64,000 nucleotides of DNA from Odontesthes bonariensis (taxonomy: Eukaryota; Chordata; Actinopteri; Atheriniformes; Atherinopsidae). The translations under genes and the position numbers were made by a program. This document shows, piece by piece, positions 1 through 33,672 of this stretch; position 1 is the first letter of the stretch; each line of letters begins with the position of its first letter. Under the pieces are notes generated by a model. That model was given only the letters and a program-made list of their open reading frames with translations. It searched no databases and was not told where the DNA came from. The stretch spans positions 8,408,254 through 8,472,253 of the forward strand of contig NC_134509.1 of the NCBI RefSeq assembly GCF_027942865.1. Reading direction: 5' to 3'.

Positions 1-275
1 TTTTTTTTTTTTTTTTTAAATAGTAACACTATTTTCATCTAATACTTATGGCACTGAAAGTGCATACTGAGAGAGTATCGGGACCATTCACTCATTCATC
101 CCTGCTCCAGTTATACTTTGAAATTTACACATGAAAGTCCAGGTTTTTCAAGCCTAAACCTCCTGAACTTCCAACTTTCTGATTGGTTTGATTTGAAGAT
201 GGACTTCTCTCCTCTCCGAATCACTTCTCCCTTTGCTTTTTCTTTCTCACACGTTACGTTTCCCTCCTCCGCCAG

Positions 276-3200
276 GTTTGTGTTCATCATGGGCACATCC
301 ATCGCGCTGTCTATCAACTCCTTGCTGCGTGCAGGCCTGAGCCGTTGCTCGCTGCTCAGGAAGGTTGTGTGGAGGAGCATGCAGCTGTTCGTCATCGGCG
401 TTGTCATCATTAACCCAAACTACTGCCAGGGAGCTTGTAAGAGCAAACTTGCACGAATGAGATTCTCTGTAATCAAAAATCAAATCAAATCAAATTTATT
501 TGTATAGCACATTTCATGTACAAAACAATTCAAAGTGCTTTACATAAAATAAAAGCATTGCAGCAGGGAGTGGAAGAAGCATTAAAAATACATAAAAGAA
601 TATAAAGAGAAACAAATAAAATAATTTTAATTAATTTAAAAACAGGCAACAGTCTAGATAAGTTAAAAGATAGCGTGCAGATTTCATGCATAGACACATG
701 AGAACAGAAATGTCTTTAACCTGGATTTAAAAATGTCTCCATTTGGTGAAAGTTTAATCTCCACTGGCAGTTTGTTCCACTTATTTGCAGCGTAACAGCT
801 AAATGCTGCTTCTCCATGTTTAGTCTGGACTCTGGACTGGACCAGCTGACCTGAGTCCTTGGATCTCAGAGCTCTGCTGGGTTTATATTCTCTGAACATA
901 TCACAGATGTATTTTGGGCCTAAACCGTTCTGGGATTTGTAAACCATCAGCAGGCTTTTAAAATCTATTCTGTGACTGACTGGAAGCCAGAGTAAAGATT
1001 TTAAAACTGGTGTGATGTGTTCAGATCTCTTAGTCCGGGTTAAAACTCCAGCAGCAGCGTTCTGGATGAGCTGCAGATGTTTAATGCTCTCTTTGGGAAG
1101 TCCAGTTAAAAGAGCGTTACAGTAATGGAGTCTACTGGAGATGAATGCATGGATGAGTTTCTCCTGGTCTTTTTGGGAGAGGAAACCTTTAATTCTGTTG
1201 ATGTTTCTGAGGTGGTAAAAAGCTGCCTTGGTGACAGCTTTGATGTGGCTGCTGAAAGTCAGATCTGAGTCTATCAACACTCCGAGGTTACCAACTTGGT
1301 CAGTGATTGTAAGGTCCCGAGTCTCAAGATATTTAGTAATGTGTCAGTTTATTTAGCTCATTTAAGATAAGTAGGTTCTTTTCTTACATATGGTCACAAA
1401 CTGTGTTTTCATGTCTGGCTTTATTAATCTGTTGCGTTTTCCTGGCTGAATATGTGCTCACAGTCAATGCTCCTGTACTCCACAGTGTCTTGGGACACCT
1501 TGCGAATCCCCGGTGTGTTGCAGCGCCTCGCCTGGTCGTACTTGGTTGTGGCCAGCCTGGACTTATTAGTGGCAAGAGGACACCTCGACGTACTCACAAC
1601 AGTCAGCCAACAGCTCAATTTTACCCATTCTTTCACCCACTTCTTTAAAAGATCTGATCAAGTATAAATTCATTACTTTGTTCTTAAGGCTGCCTGTGTT
1701 TTCCAGGATGTTTGGTGGTCTTCTGGCCTCGACATCTTGCTGTACTGGCCAGCCTGGCTGTGTGTGCTCCTTTTGGAAATCACCTGGCTGTGCCTCACTT
1801 TTCTTCTTCCTGTACCAGGTTGCCCAACGTAAGTCCCGCGGTGCAGACTGCAAGTTCAATGTAATGACAGTCGAGTCTTTAAGTACAGGTGATGCTTACT
1901 CGTTGCACATCAGTGGCACCAATCGAGCGACCAATCACAAGATTTCAAAGTCTTTCAAAGCGTCTCTCAAACAGCTCAGTATATTACCGCCACCATGTGG
2001 TAGTAGTGATAAAATACTAACAAATGAAGGTTAAAACAAATGATAGTCCTATGTCAAGACATGAACTACTTGATTTCTGACGATTTAATGACTATTCAAA
2101 AATGTTACAATACAATAGTGCATTGATTTGTTTGGCAGAGGAACAGTGTTTTGTCTGGTGGTAAAACCCATTCCTTGGTTTGGTGTCCCTTTATCTGAAT
2201 GAAAACTGACCTCTGCAAGTGAGAAATTTAGGAAGCTAAAGATTTACCAGTTAAATTAGAACCGACTTGCTGTGAAATTAGTTGAACAGCTCACGAATAT
2301 TGTCGTCATTTCTCTACGCCTTTATAAATTAAAAACATATATTTGAAATATACTGATGTCAATATGATGCCAAGATTCTGGAGTTTGAAACGAAGGAACA
2401 CGTGCGATATCGGGCTCTGATCAGGTTTCTTACAAGAGACTTCTGGAACACCACAATTTATTGAAGAGTGGGTTCAATACCTGCCCGAACTTTATCAAAA
2501 TAGATTAAATTAGTTTCTTCTCTCCGACTCAAACTGTCATCAACAATAACCCCTTGCAGAGGACATTTGAGGCATCTCAACATCCTACAAAGACAAAAAA
2601 ACGGGATAAATCTTTGGAGTATGTCTTTGTGTCTCGATTGCATATCTCTTTTGCTGAAATTGCCTTTGTTTAATTTATCTTTTGGATTTTATTGTTATTT
2701 ATTTATGTAAAGCACTTTGGTCAACCTAGGTTGTTATAAGGTGCTCTATAAATAAACGTGACCTTGACCTTGACATATGTCTTTTTCTTTTTGCCACATA
2801 AACTGGTAAAGTTAGATGTTTTTATCTTTGAGGATCATTTATTCAGTCTAAAACAATCTATTTATTTCTAAGATATACATTTTTATTTGGGGCTTCTGAT
2901 ATTTGGTTGTTTTAAAGTTACTTTAGTAGAACTCTTAACAGTTCAATTAACGCTCAGTTAGCAAGTAAATAAATGCACAGCATGAAGTTTTGAGCTGAAT
3001 GATTTTTACATTACATTACATTACACTTAGCTGACGCTTTTTATCCAAAGCGACTTACAGCTATTTAGATACAGGGGATTTCTTTCCGAATCCCCCCTTC
3101 TGCCTGCTGTGCGTGCGTATGTTAACTTCCCCTTGACTCAAAGTAACCTCCATGTGTAACACTGGCTTTGTTCCACTCTGTTGGTACAGAGGCTATCTGG

Positions 3201-6186
3201 GCCCGGGTGGGATCGGTGATATGGGCCTCTATGCGAACTGCACTGGTGGAGCTGCTGGTTTAATTGACCGTTGGCTACTGGGAGAAAACCACATCTACCA
3301 GAATCCATCGTCGCGGGTTAGTGACGAGCAAGACACAACCCAAACGCAGCAACAGTAGACACAATCCAGTCTTTTTAAAAATGTTTACTTTGTGTGGACG
3401 TTTCTCTCTGACTGGACCGTCCACTGTTTGGCTGACATCACTTGGGATGCCAGAGTAGACGGCATCGGAACTTGAGAACATTTACCAAAACTCATTTCTG
3501 TTGTCATTTCAAATCAGGTCATTTATGCAACTCACATACCATATGATCCAGAGGGTGTTCTGGGCAGCATCAACTCTGTCCTCATGGCGTTTCTTGGATT
3601 ACAGGTTTGGAATGCTTCTTTGTTATCTTTTCTTTAATGTTGAAATTGATAATGAGATGGACCACTCTAACAATCAAAGGCAATTATTGAACATAACGGC
3701 TTTATTTAAACTGTTCTCAGGCAGGAAAGATAATCTTGCACTACCGGGATCTCCCTACAAGTATCATGTCAAGGTTCCTCATATGGGGTCTCTTTCTGGT
3801 AGGCAAATTTCTCTCTTATATCTTACAGCTCTACAGGATGTTGACAGTACATTCATCCGTTATCCATAATGAACTCTGACTCACCACGCAAAAGAAAAAA
3901 AAAAAAAAACACACAGTCAACATGCTTTTTAAGTCGCATAAACCTTATTTTCAGTGCTTTTATATTTATATTGAAATAATAAGGTCTAATGTTTGACACA
4001 AAGAACAGGTCAGAGCAAAGTCAGGTCATTACATTGATCAGTGGTTAATCCTTTTAAGCTCGAGCACTAGAGGACTTAAACTTAAAATTCTAGTATAGCG
4101 TATTTTCTATGAGAATGTTTAAACTTATTGGTAATTTTAATTAACTTAACCTAATCGATTCTGCAGGTCTGCCTCTCATTTGCTTGTGTGTGTTACCTGA
4201 TTGGTGATGTGACATGGTTTGAGTTTGACAAAATTGTCAGGGTTCGATTTAATCAAAGGCAATGTAGAGCTGGATTTTAGTGAAGTACCATTGAGGGGTA
4301 TATGACACCAAAACACTGTAGCCATTCAGTGCATAGTTGTTTTTTTTTATTACATGTCTATTCTGGTACATTTGTTGTTATTGTCATTTCTGACATGTCT
4401 CACTGTATGGAAGATTAAAACGATAAAATGTCTTTAATTCCACAGGGAATCATATCAGCAGTTCTGACCAAGTGTTCCACAGACCAGGGTTTCATTCCTG
4501 TCAACAAGAACCTGTGGTAAGGTTTGCTATTTCGCATCCTAAAGTCCCCCTCCAACAAGTCCACAAGATGTTTGTTTTTTACGTGTTACAAGAATTGTCA
4601 TGAGCAAAATCAGCCATCGTTTCTGTTGCTGGGGATAGCTGGGAGCTACAAAAGGTGGGGTCAGAAGACAAGTCCGTTTGTTCAACAGAGAACATTGGAG
4701 GAACCGATCCTGACTGCTTGCGGGGTGTGGGGTCTTACTATGTAGCCTATGCATTGTGAAGAACCAGTGAAATGAGAAGCTGGGCAGGCTGTTAGAAGTT
4801 CGCAGGCTTTCTCAGGGCAGCTATGACCTAAAGCGGTGGAACTGTCAGGATGTTAATGTAATTACTTTCAAAAATATGATAAAAATGTAAATGCATCACT
4901 TGTCAGCCGGCTGAGCAGACGAGCAGCCTTTTGCAGCAATGGCTTTGGCTAGCCAGCAACAGCTAGCTTGAGCCAAACCTAGCTTGAGGCAGCAGCCACC
5001 TACCAGCCAGGCCAGCCAGCCTAGCAGCTAGGCTGCCAGGCATCCATGGTCAGGCCGGGTCATATAGCTGTTAGATGACTGCTTCCACAAGCAAGCCACG
5101 GGTGCTAGCAGCTGTCTAGCAGCCACCTCTGCTTGCTAGCACATTGATTTTTAGGGCAACCTAGCTTCTAAGGCTTCAGAGCTGTTAGCAGCTGTGGTAT
5201 CTACTTGCTTTTAAGCTGGGCAGGCTTTCTGCTTGGAGTCGGGGGTCTGTCTGTGGCTAAGGAACGATGCACATTCAATATTGCTGAAAGCCACCCAAAA
5301 TGAATACATTAGCCTTTCTTTCGCTTCCATGCGACATTGTAAAACTTAGTTGCTTCTTTTAGAAAAATATTATCCCAATATAAGAACTGGCCATTAGGTG
5401 TTAAAATAGGAAATCTTCTCTTGACTATTGTTTTTTTTTTTTTTTTAGTTGTATTTGTTGACTAAATGCTTTGAGATATCGCTGCTTTAAAAAAAATATT
5501 ATATGGGTTATTTTCTCAGCTTTGCAAGCAGTACATTTTGTATTTGTTTTTTTGTCAGATTTTCAACGTCTAAACATTTAATACAGATTGTATAATACAA
5601 AATTCCCCCCAAACTTCATTGCATTCTGACATATTTTTGTAATCCCAGTCTTCTTCATTTATTAAAACTGTAAAAAGATTTCTTGGAAAATGACAACTCC
5701 CCAGATGCATGGACTGACAAATATTTGCACAAAAACATCATAATTGATGCCACTGTGCCTCTTTATTTCACCACTAGGTCGCTGTCCTATGTGACGACGC
5801 TGGCCTGTTTTGCCTTTGTGCTGCTGGTCCTGGTCTACTACGCCGTCGATGTGAAGAAGTGGTGGTCTGGGGCACCGTTCTATTACCCCGGTGAGCACAG
5901 TTTTCGTAGGAAAGGAATCTTGGGTTGTGGAGGACGGACTGTTGATTGATCTTCTCCTGAGAAATAGTTGGTTCATTGTGACCTTTGCTGCACTCTCTCC
6001 TCAGGTATGAACTCCATCCTCGTGTACGTTGGCCATGAGGTGTTTGAGGACTACTTTCCGTTCCGCTGGCGCATGGCCAACAGCCAATCTCATACAGATC
6101 ACCTCATGCAGAATCTTGTTGCCACTTCCTGTTGGGTCTTCATCTCCTACATACTCTACAGAAAGAGGATTTTCTGGAAAATTTAG
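276..6186 (+). CDS. hgsnat: Heparan-alpha-glucosaminide N-acetyltransferase, 3' part (9 exons, 5' end outside window)
   Basis: HGSNAT is a polytopic lysosomal membrane enzyme that moves acetyl from cytosolic acetyl-CoA onto terminal glucosamine of heparan sulfate. Exons seen: 276-436, 1486-about 1601, 1707-1828, 3190-3316, 3518-3604, 3721-3798, 4446-4516, 5778-5890, 6005-6186. They give about 350 residues, the C-terminal part of a family protein of about 640. Recognisable family blocks in order are [102 protein letters not shown] and the terminal [11 protein letters not shown]. Several hydrophobic segments alternate with lumenal loops. Intron phases close throughout. The donor of the second exon is uncertain (GT at 1590 or 1602, both weak). 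The active-site histidine known in the human enzyme would lie in exons before the window. Orthology is very secure. Confidence 0.95.
480..1340 (-). mobile_element. LINE 3' end (L2/CR1-like), truncated, in hgsnat intron
   Basis: The - strand reads about 198 residues (1280-684) of a non-LTR reverse transcriptase C-terminus, with the fish-typical phrases [31 protein letters not shown] and [16 protein letters not shown]. It is followed by the usual 3' tail, which on the + strand reads TTTATTTGTATAGCACATTT and AATTCAAAGTGCTTTACA, next to short ATCAA repeats at 475-500. It is 5' truncated, and no clear target-site duplication was found. Confidence 0.85.
2690..2776 (+). repeat. LINE/SINE 3' tail with GACCTT satellite end
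   Basis: The segment TTATTTATGTAAAGCACTTT followed by GGTGCTCTATAAATAAACGT and a short (GACCTT)n run is a common fish retroposon 3' end. It lies in the hgsnat intron 1829-3189. Confidence 0.6.
3004..3060 (+). repeat. Dispersed (ACATT)n-headed repeat fragment
   Basis: A short ACATT run leads into the sequence TTAGCTGACGCTTTTTATCC and AAAGCGACTTACAG. The same unit recurs at 57790-57860 inside a Harbinger element, so it is a dispersed teleost repeat. Class not assigned. Confidence 0.65.
4905..5235. repeat. Degenerate AGCTAGC/GCCAGC-rich stretch
   Basis: This part of the hgsnat intron 4517-5777 is built from imperfect variants of TAGCAGC, GCTAGCC and CAGCCAGC with no open reading frame. The rest of that intron shows only T-rich simple sequence. 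Confidence 0.5.
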
Positions 6187-7302
6187 AGGAAGGAGCCTCA
6201 AAATGAAAAACAATGCACAACAAAAGCGGATCGTTTACATCAGAACTGCTGGAGATATAATCTGAAAACATTTGGAAAGTGTGAGACGGGAGCTGATTTA
6301 CTTTGTCAGCGCGGTAGTGATTTTTTTTCAATATCTATGTTTTTTATTTTCCCCCTTCGTCTTGTTTTTATTTGTTAACAGAGTACAGGACTGTAAAGAT
6401 CCGACACTTTTTCCAAAGGTCCTCTGTTCCGAAGAAGCAAGCTGAGCCCTGCCAGGCATCTTTACTGACTCAGGACGAACTTGTCCAAGTGTGGTTTGCA
6501 AATTTGACTAATTTAACTATGAAGGCCGACCTTATTTAATCAGCTATTTCAGTTTATGCAGCAGACCCTGGCAGCAGCTTGTGGACTTCTTTTTAGAATA
6601 ATCTCTGCTGCCGTGGCGAGTGTTACTCTGAAGGCTGAAGTGGGGGGGGTTTCTGTGAGATTTGAGGGCCACCATTCCCTTGTTACAGTTTAGCATTTCC
6701 ACAACACTGTAGAAGATGAAGGTGACGTTCAAACAATCTTAGAATGTGCACATTTTTTCCCCCCTTGATTGTGTTGATTAAATCATTTGTTGTAACTGCT
6801 CAGGTGCAGGTGTCACATGTTTATTTTTCAGGTTTAAAGAAAACTACTGCCTTTAACTGCTCTTAAAACTGTCAGATACACGCCTTTACATTGGTTCATG
6901 TAAACATTGGCAGAAATGAATTGCATTTGTCTCGCCAAATGTTTAACTATGTGTTGACATATGTGCTCTAAATTGACAGTCCTGCTATTCGTTTCCCATG
7001 TCTGTCAGTCTCATTTTGATGTTTTAGAGGACAGTATATATTTGATAGCGTCATGTCTCGCCGTTCAAGTGTACTGAAGTGTATTCATGTGCCACCTTTC
7101 ATGATTAACAGTTAATATAAACGTAACTTTTTTTAGGAGAACCTTATGTTAAGTATGAATGTAGATAATCCTAATGCTGTCAGAGATTTTGGCATAATTG
7201 CTCATCTAGTACTGTCTGAAATTAGTTATTTAGTCAAATTTTTATACACCTTTTTTTTCTCTTTTTTTATATTCACTATTTGAAACAAGATTGTATAATA
7301 AA
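6187..7302 (+). other. hgsnat: hgsnat 3' UTR with poly(A) signal
   Basis: The stop codon is at 6184-6186. The first strong AATAAA downstream in A/T-rich context is 7297-7302, which predicts a 3' UTR of about 1.1 kb. The rbpj start codon lies only about 650 bp beyond this signal, so the two genes are closely packed head to tail. Confidence 0.6.
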
Positions 7303-7639
7303 AGTTACTCAGAATTATTGTTTCTGTTTTGAGTTTGATGACAGTTTGTTCTTAAACATTTAGCTTGTCTCTTATCAGATTTTAGGCCCTATGACAACAA
7401 AGGACAGCTATTTATTGTTTTTACCTGAAAATGATAATTTATTTCGTTGTAAAAGGCATGTTGAGGATGAATCTATGATTGAAAATGTTCACAGCTGCTC
7501 TTCCACACATTTATACGATACCAGAGCTTCGAGCTCCTTTATCCAGTGTAAGGTGTAGTCTGCTTTGTGGCTCAATAAGGCGTGGGAATCGAGTTACAGT
7601 GTGCGTGCCCTGCGAGGAAAAAGAAGCACTGTGGTTAAG

Positions 7640-7954
7640 GTGTTTCGTCATCTCGCGATAAAATCGGGTCTTCTTCACTCATGTCTACTGTGAGAGTTTT
7701 CTACATCTCGCGTGACTTTACAACTTTCCCACGCCTGTTGTTTTGGCGTGTGCTCTCTGCCTGTCGCACCTCCCTCCCCAACTTCTCACCCCTTTACCCC
7801 GTCACACCGCCCCTCCTTTCCCTCTCCCATCTTTTCCTTCCAGTCTGGTTCTCCTGTTGTGCGGTTAGCTTTGGTGAGGAGTTGGGGGAGGGATCTCGCG
7901 ATTATTGGGACTTTTTTTTTTCGGGGGGTAGAGGGGGGTCAGTTTTTTCGGAAG

Positions 7955-7962
<8 letters not shown>
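7640..7962 (+). promoter_or_regulatory. rbpj: rbpj promoter: two TCTCGCGA motifs and YY1-type site at the start codon
   Basis: TCTCGCGA occurs at 7651-7658 and 7894-7901, with a partial TCTCGCG at 7706-7712. This is the core of the TCTCGCGAGA element of CpG-rich housekeeping promoters, known to be bound by BANP. GGAAGATGGCGCC at 7950-7962 combines an ETS-like GGAA with the YY1 consensus AAGATGGCG and spans the ATG at 7955. No TATA box is visible. Function is inferred from motif identity and position. Confidence 0.6.
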
Positions 7963-17019
<9,057 letters not shown>

Positions 17020-19640
17020 GGATCCCTGTTTTGTGTTGATTCTCTGAATGACTGAGGAAATGCGCCCAGTTACTCCAAAGAGGCTCACGGACCTGTGAAC
17101 AAACTGCGCGGAAGCTCTTCATTCGAAAAACTGTGAAATCGCAGAGAGCGCTTCAAAGCTGGGAAAAGCCTGGTTCAAAGAGCATGCTTGTGATGACAGT
17201 CTCTGGACCTTATCGCCCTCTAGTGGAGTGTTGTGGACATGTTAAACTCAAAGGACTGAAACAGGGTGTGTGTGGCATCTAACTCTCACAATGGGATTTG
17301 TAAGATTTCCTTTTTATACACCCCTTGGGTTTGAAAGCTTACTTTGCTCTGCTTTTTTGCTACTAAGATCATGTTTTAACCGAAAAACTTCTTGATTTAG
17401 CTCTTGTGGGCAAGGGAATATCTGTAAGAGTAACATAGTTTTTATGGACCAAGGAATATTATTATATTATTTTATTCATATTATATTTGATATAATATTC
17501 ATATTATATATTTTTAGCTTTTTATGAGGTACATTTTTTGAGGTTTTCTTTTTTGTATGATACTGCATAGCATTTTCTTTTTGTCATCAAATAGTTTGTC
17601 ATCCTGTCACTCAGTCCTATCTCTTCTTTGTCTCAAGGTGGAATTGGCTTTGAGTATTTCTCTAATGGTCTGAATACAGCTTTTCAACTGTTCTCACCTC
17701 TTTTCTTTTTTTTTCAGTCCACGCTTCCTGTCATTAATGAACTTTTAACTTTTCTGTGTGCTGGGCAACAACGAACAGGGATCAGTCAGTCTTTTGGTTT
17801 TAAGGAGGCACTTTAGAAAATGAGGACACGCACATGTCCGCCTGCAGTTAAAGGCTTCACCTTTGGATCTTTTGAGCCACCGATTTGTTTTTGGTGTATG
17901 TGTGTGTTATATAGACAATGTAAGGAGCTCCTGATTTGTTTGTGTTTATGTGTTGAAGAAAGAGCTTTAATGCCGTTTTTTGTCTTGTAGTTTTAAGGGA
18001 GACCCCGACAGTCCACCGATTTCTCATTGATGTCATCTTTATTTGGGCTCTTGTTTCAGCTTGGGATTGCTGACGCCATAGACCCGGGTTTAACGCCAAC
18101 AGTTACGACTGCGCTTTGGTACCTCCGGGCCTGAACTTCAAAATGGAACTTTGAACTGACTAAGCAAACTCGACAGAATATTTTGTCCATGCCCAGACAG
18201 CCTGCTATATTCTGCTATCTTTCTCTTAAGTGGTGCAAAAATTACCCCCCAATGAATCTCCCACTTGAGACTTTTGTGCCAGAACTGCAAACACAAAGTC
18301 GGGAAACACAAAGCGGACAACTGTCAGCGTAACTGCGAAGCTGACTTAGCAAAACTCTGATAAGGGAAAATAAAGCCGAGCGTACAGATAACAGAAAGGA
18401 TATATTACAAAGCGCAATACATCTCTTCTCGTCCAAAACCACCTGCTTTTTATGGAGGGGGGGGGGGGGGGGGGCTTGGTTGCATTCACTGCTCTGCTCA
18501 CATTTTGAATCCCTCTATCGGCTGTTACGTTCTAAACTGCTCGGCTTTGCTGGGTTTGTTTTTACCCAGTCATCTCATCCTGTACACAGCATCTCCCGTC
18601 CTGGTGGGACGGAAGTCGGAGCTGGCATGAGGTTAACTGTCAGCTAAAACAACCTCGTTATGTCATCGTACTGGCAGCTTCATTGCTCTCGTGTTTACAG
18701 AATAAGTCTCTTTCCTCTCACGTTCTGTACTTTGTTTGTGTGTGCTCTTTCCCTAAACAGCGTCAGAAAGGTGGGTCGTGTTTTCTGTGTGCTGCATTAC
18801 TCCTCCAGAAGTAAATCCAGCCGCAGAGGGTTCCTCGGCAGAGCATCTTGCATTAAATTGAAGCTTTGGGCAAAGTGTTATTTGTTTCAGTGGCTGTTTC
18901 TTTCATGAAGTTGGATGTTAAAGACCCGGTGCCAGTTGTGCGGGGAAGGGCTCGAGAGGGGGAGCGGGCGTCTGCGTCTCACCACTGGGACGTGCTCCAC
19001 AGGGTAGAGGTCAAATCTGTCTATGACTATATTTAAACTGGGAGCCAGATCGCTGGGATGAAAGCCGACACTGTTACGGTTAAAAGTCTGCATGTGTAGC
19101 AGTGCCGTTTGCTTGTGTCTCTGCTTTCTTGGTGTTTGGAACAATCATTTATTTTGAGCACAGTAGACCGTGTGCGTGTTTCTGCACCAGCGTGTCAAAG
19201 AAACTGCAAGTGCCGCCATATAGATGTCATCAGAAACCCAATGAGCAGCTGCATAAACATTTGCTAACCCTTTCCACATAGCTCCAAGAACTGCGAACAA
19301 GGATATTGGCCACAACTGTCAGATCCGGACAGTCTGATATGGCACAGGACAGGCTATTCTTGGCATGATAATGTTGATCTCAAGCAATTCCTCTCGATAT
19401 TAGAGTTGAAATGCTCTGATTGAGTATCGGTAAGGTCCAAAATGTTAGTTTGGATAGGACCGGGTTAGGGTGGAGTGGTTTCAATCATGATAAATAGCAA
19501 AAATAAGTCTTGCTTGAAAAACATTAAGTCACATGATCAACCTAAAGGAGTTTTTAAGCTTTATGTAAGTGTGTTTTGGGAATTGGTAAACATAATGAAG
19601 GGAGGGGGGGGTAGAGACTGCCAGACACTGCCAGTTTTGC
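17020..19640. other. rbpj 3' UTR and rbpj-stim2 intergenic region
   Basis: No further coding sequence is seen. An A/T-rich block (17460-17520) and an AATAAA at 18369-18374 are candidates for rbpj 3' end formation. An 18-nt G run at 18457-18474 could form a G-quadruplex on the + strand. Remaining sequence is unremarkable. Confidence 0.5.
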
Positions 19641-19645
19641 GTAAG

Positions 19646-19760
19646 AACGTCACGTCATGACGTCTCTGTTTGGGAAAAGGGTGTCAGAGGGGAGAACAGT
19701 CGCGCGGCTTAACTTGGCTCCGTAACTTATAAAACACTGACGCCAAACTCAGACTGGACA
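19646..19760 (+). promoter_or_regulatory. stim2: stim2 core promoter: CRE-like palindrome and TATA box
   Basis: AACGTCACGTCATGACGTCT at 19646-19665 contains the palindrome ACGTCATGACGT with two TGACGT half-sites typical of CREB/ATF. TTATAAAA at 19727-19734 is a TATA box about 65 bp downstream. Together they predict a start near 19760 and a 5' UTR of about 450 nt before the ATG at 20206. Function is inferred from motif spacing. Confidence 0.55.
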
Positions 19761-19967
19761 CGAGGCGCAGACATCCCGGTTTTCTGTAGGCGCACGTTGC
19801 CATCCCGTTCTATGCGCGTTTTCTTGTTGGCGTGCGGTCACAAGCCTGGATTTTATTTATTTAACCTATGAGTGACGGATCAGTCTCAGGAATATTTACT
19901 CAGATTTTAGTATGGATTCATCATAGCAGAATCTGACAGAATCTAACCGGGATTATCCTCTTTTTTT

Positions 19968-20023
19968 GGGGGGGGGGGTTTGACACAATATTTTTTCCAG
20001 CAGACACCCCCCCCCCCCCCCCC
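19968..20023 (+). promoter_or_regulatory. G11/C17 run pair in predicted stim2 5' UTR
   Basis: An 11-nt G run (19968-19978) is followed 28 nt later by a 17-nt C run (20007-20023). If both are in the mRNA leader they can pair as an uninterrupted G:C stem of about 11 bp, 180 nt upstream of the start codon. Homopolymer lengths may be sequencing-sensitive. Confidence 0.4.
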
Positions 20024-20205
20024 GATTTCTCAAGTGAACATCAGTATCACGTCTCTCCTGCGGCTGTACCCGTTATAGCAACACAGATCGCTTTCGCAGA
20101 CTGACACCTCTCAGACAGGGCTTGGTCCACTATATGCAATTTCTCCAACTGTTTTAAAGGGCAATATAACTCTGGACAACAGTTTGGGGCTTCAGACCGT
20201 CTAAA

Positions 20206-33672
<13,467 letters not shown>

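Noticed and set aside
118..507. 129-codon ORF read as a single gene
   Set aside because: Only 276-436 is coding, as an hgsnat exon; the rest is intron read-through into repeat sequence.
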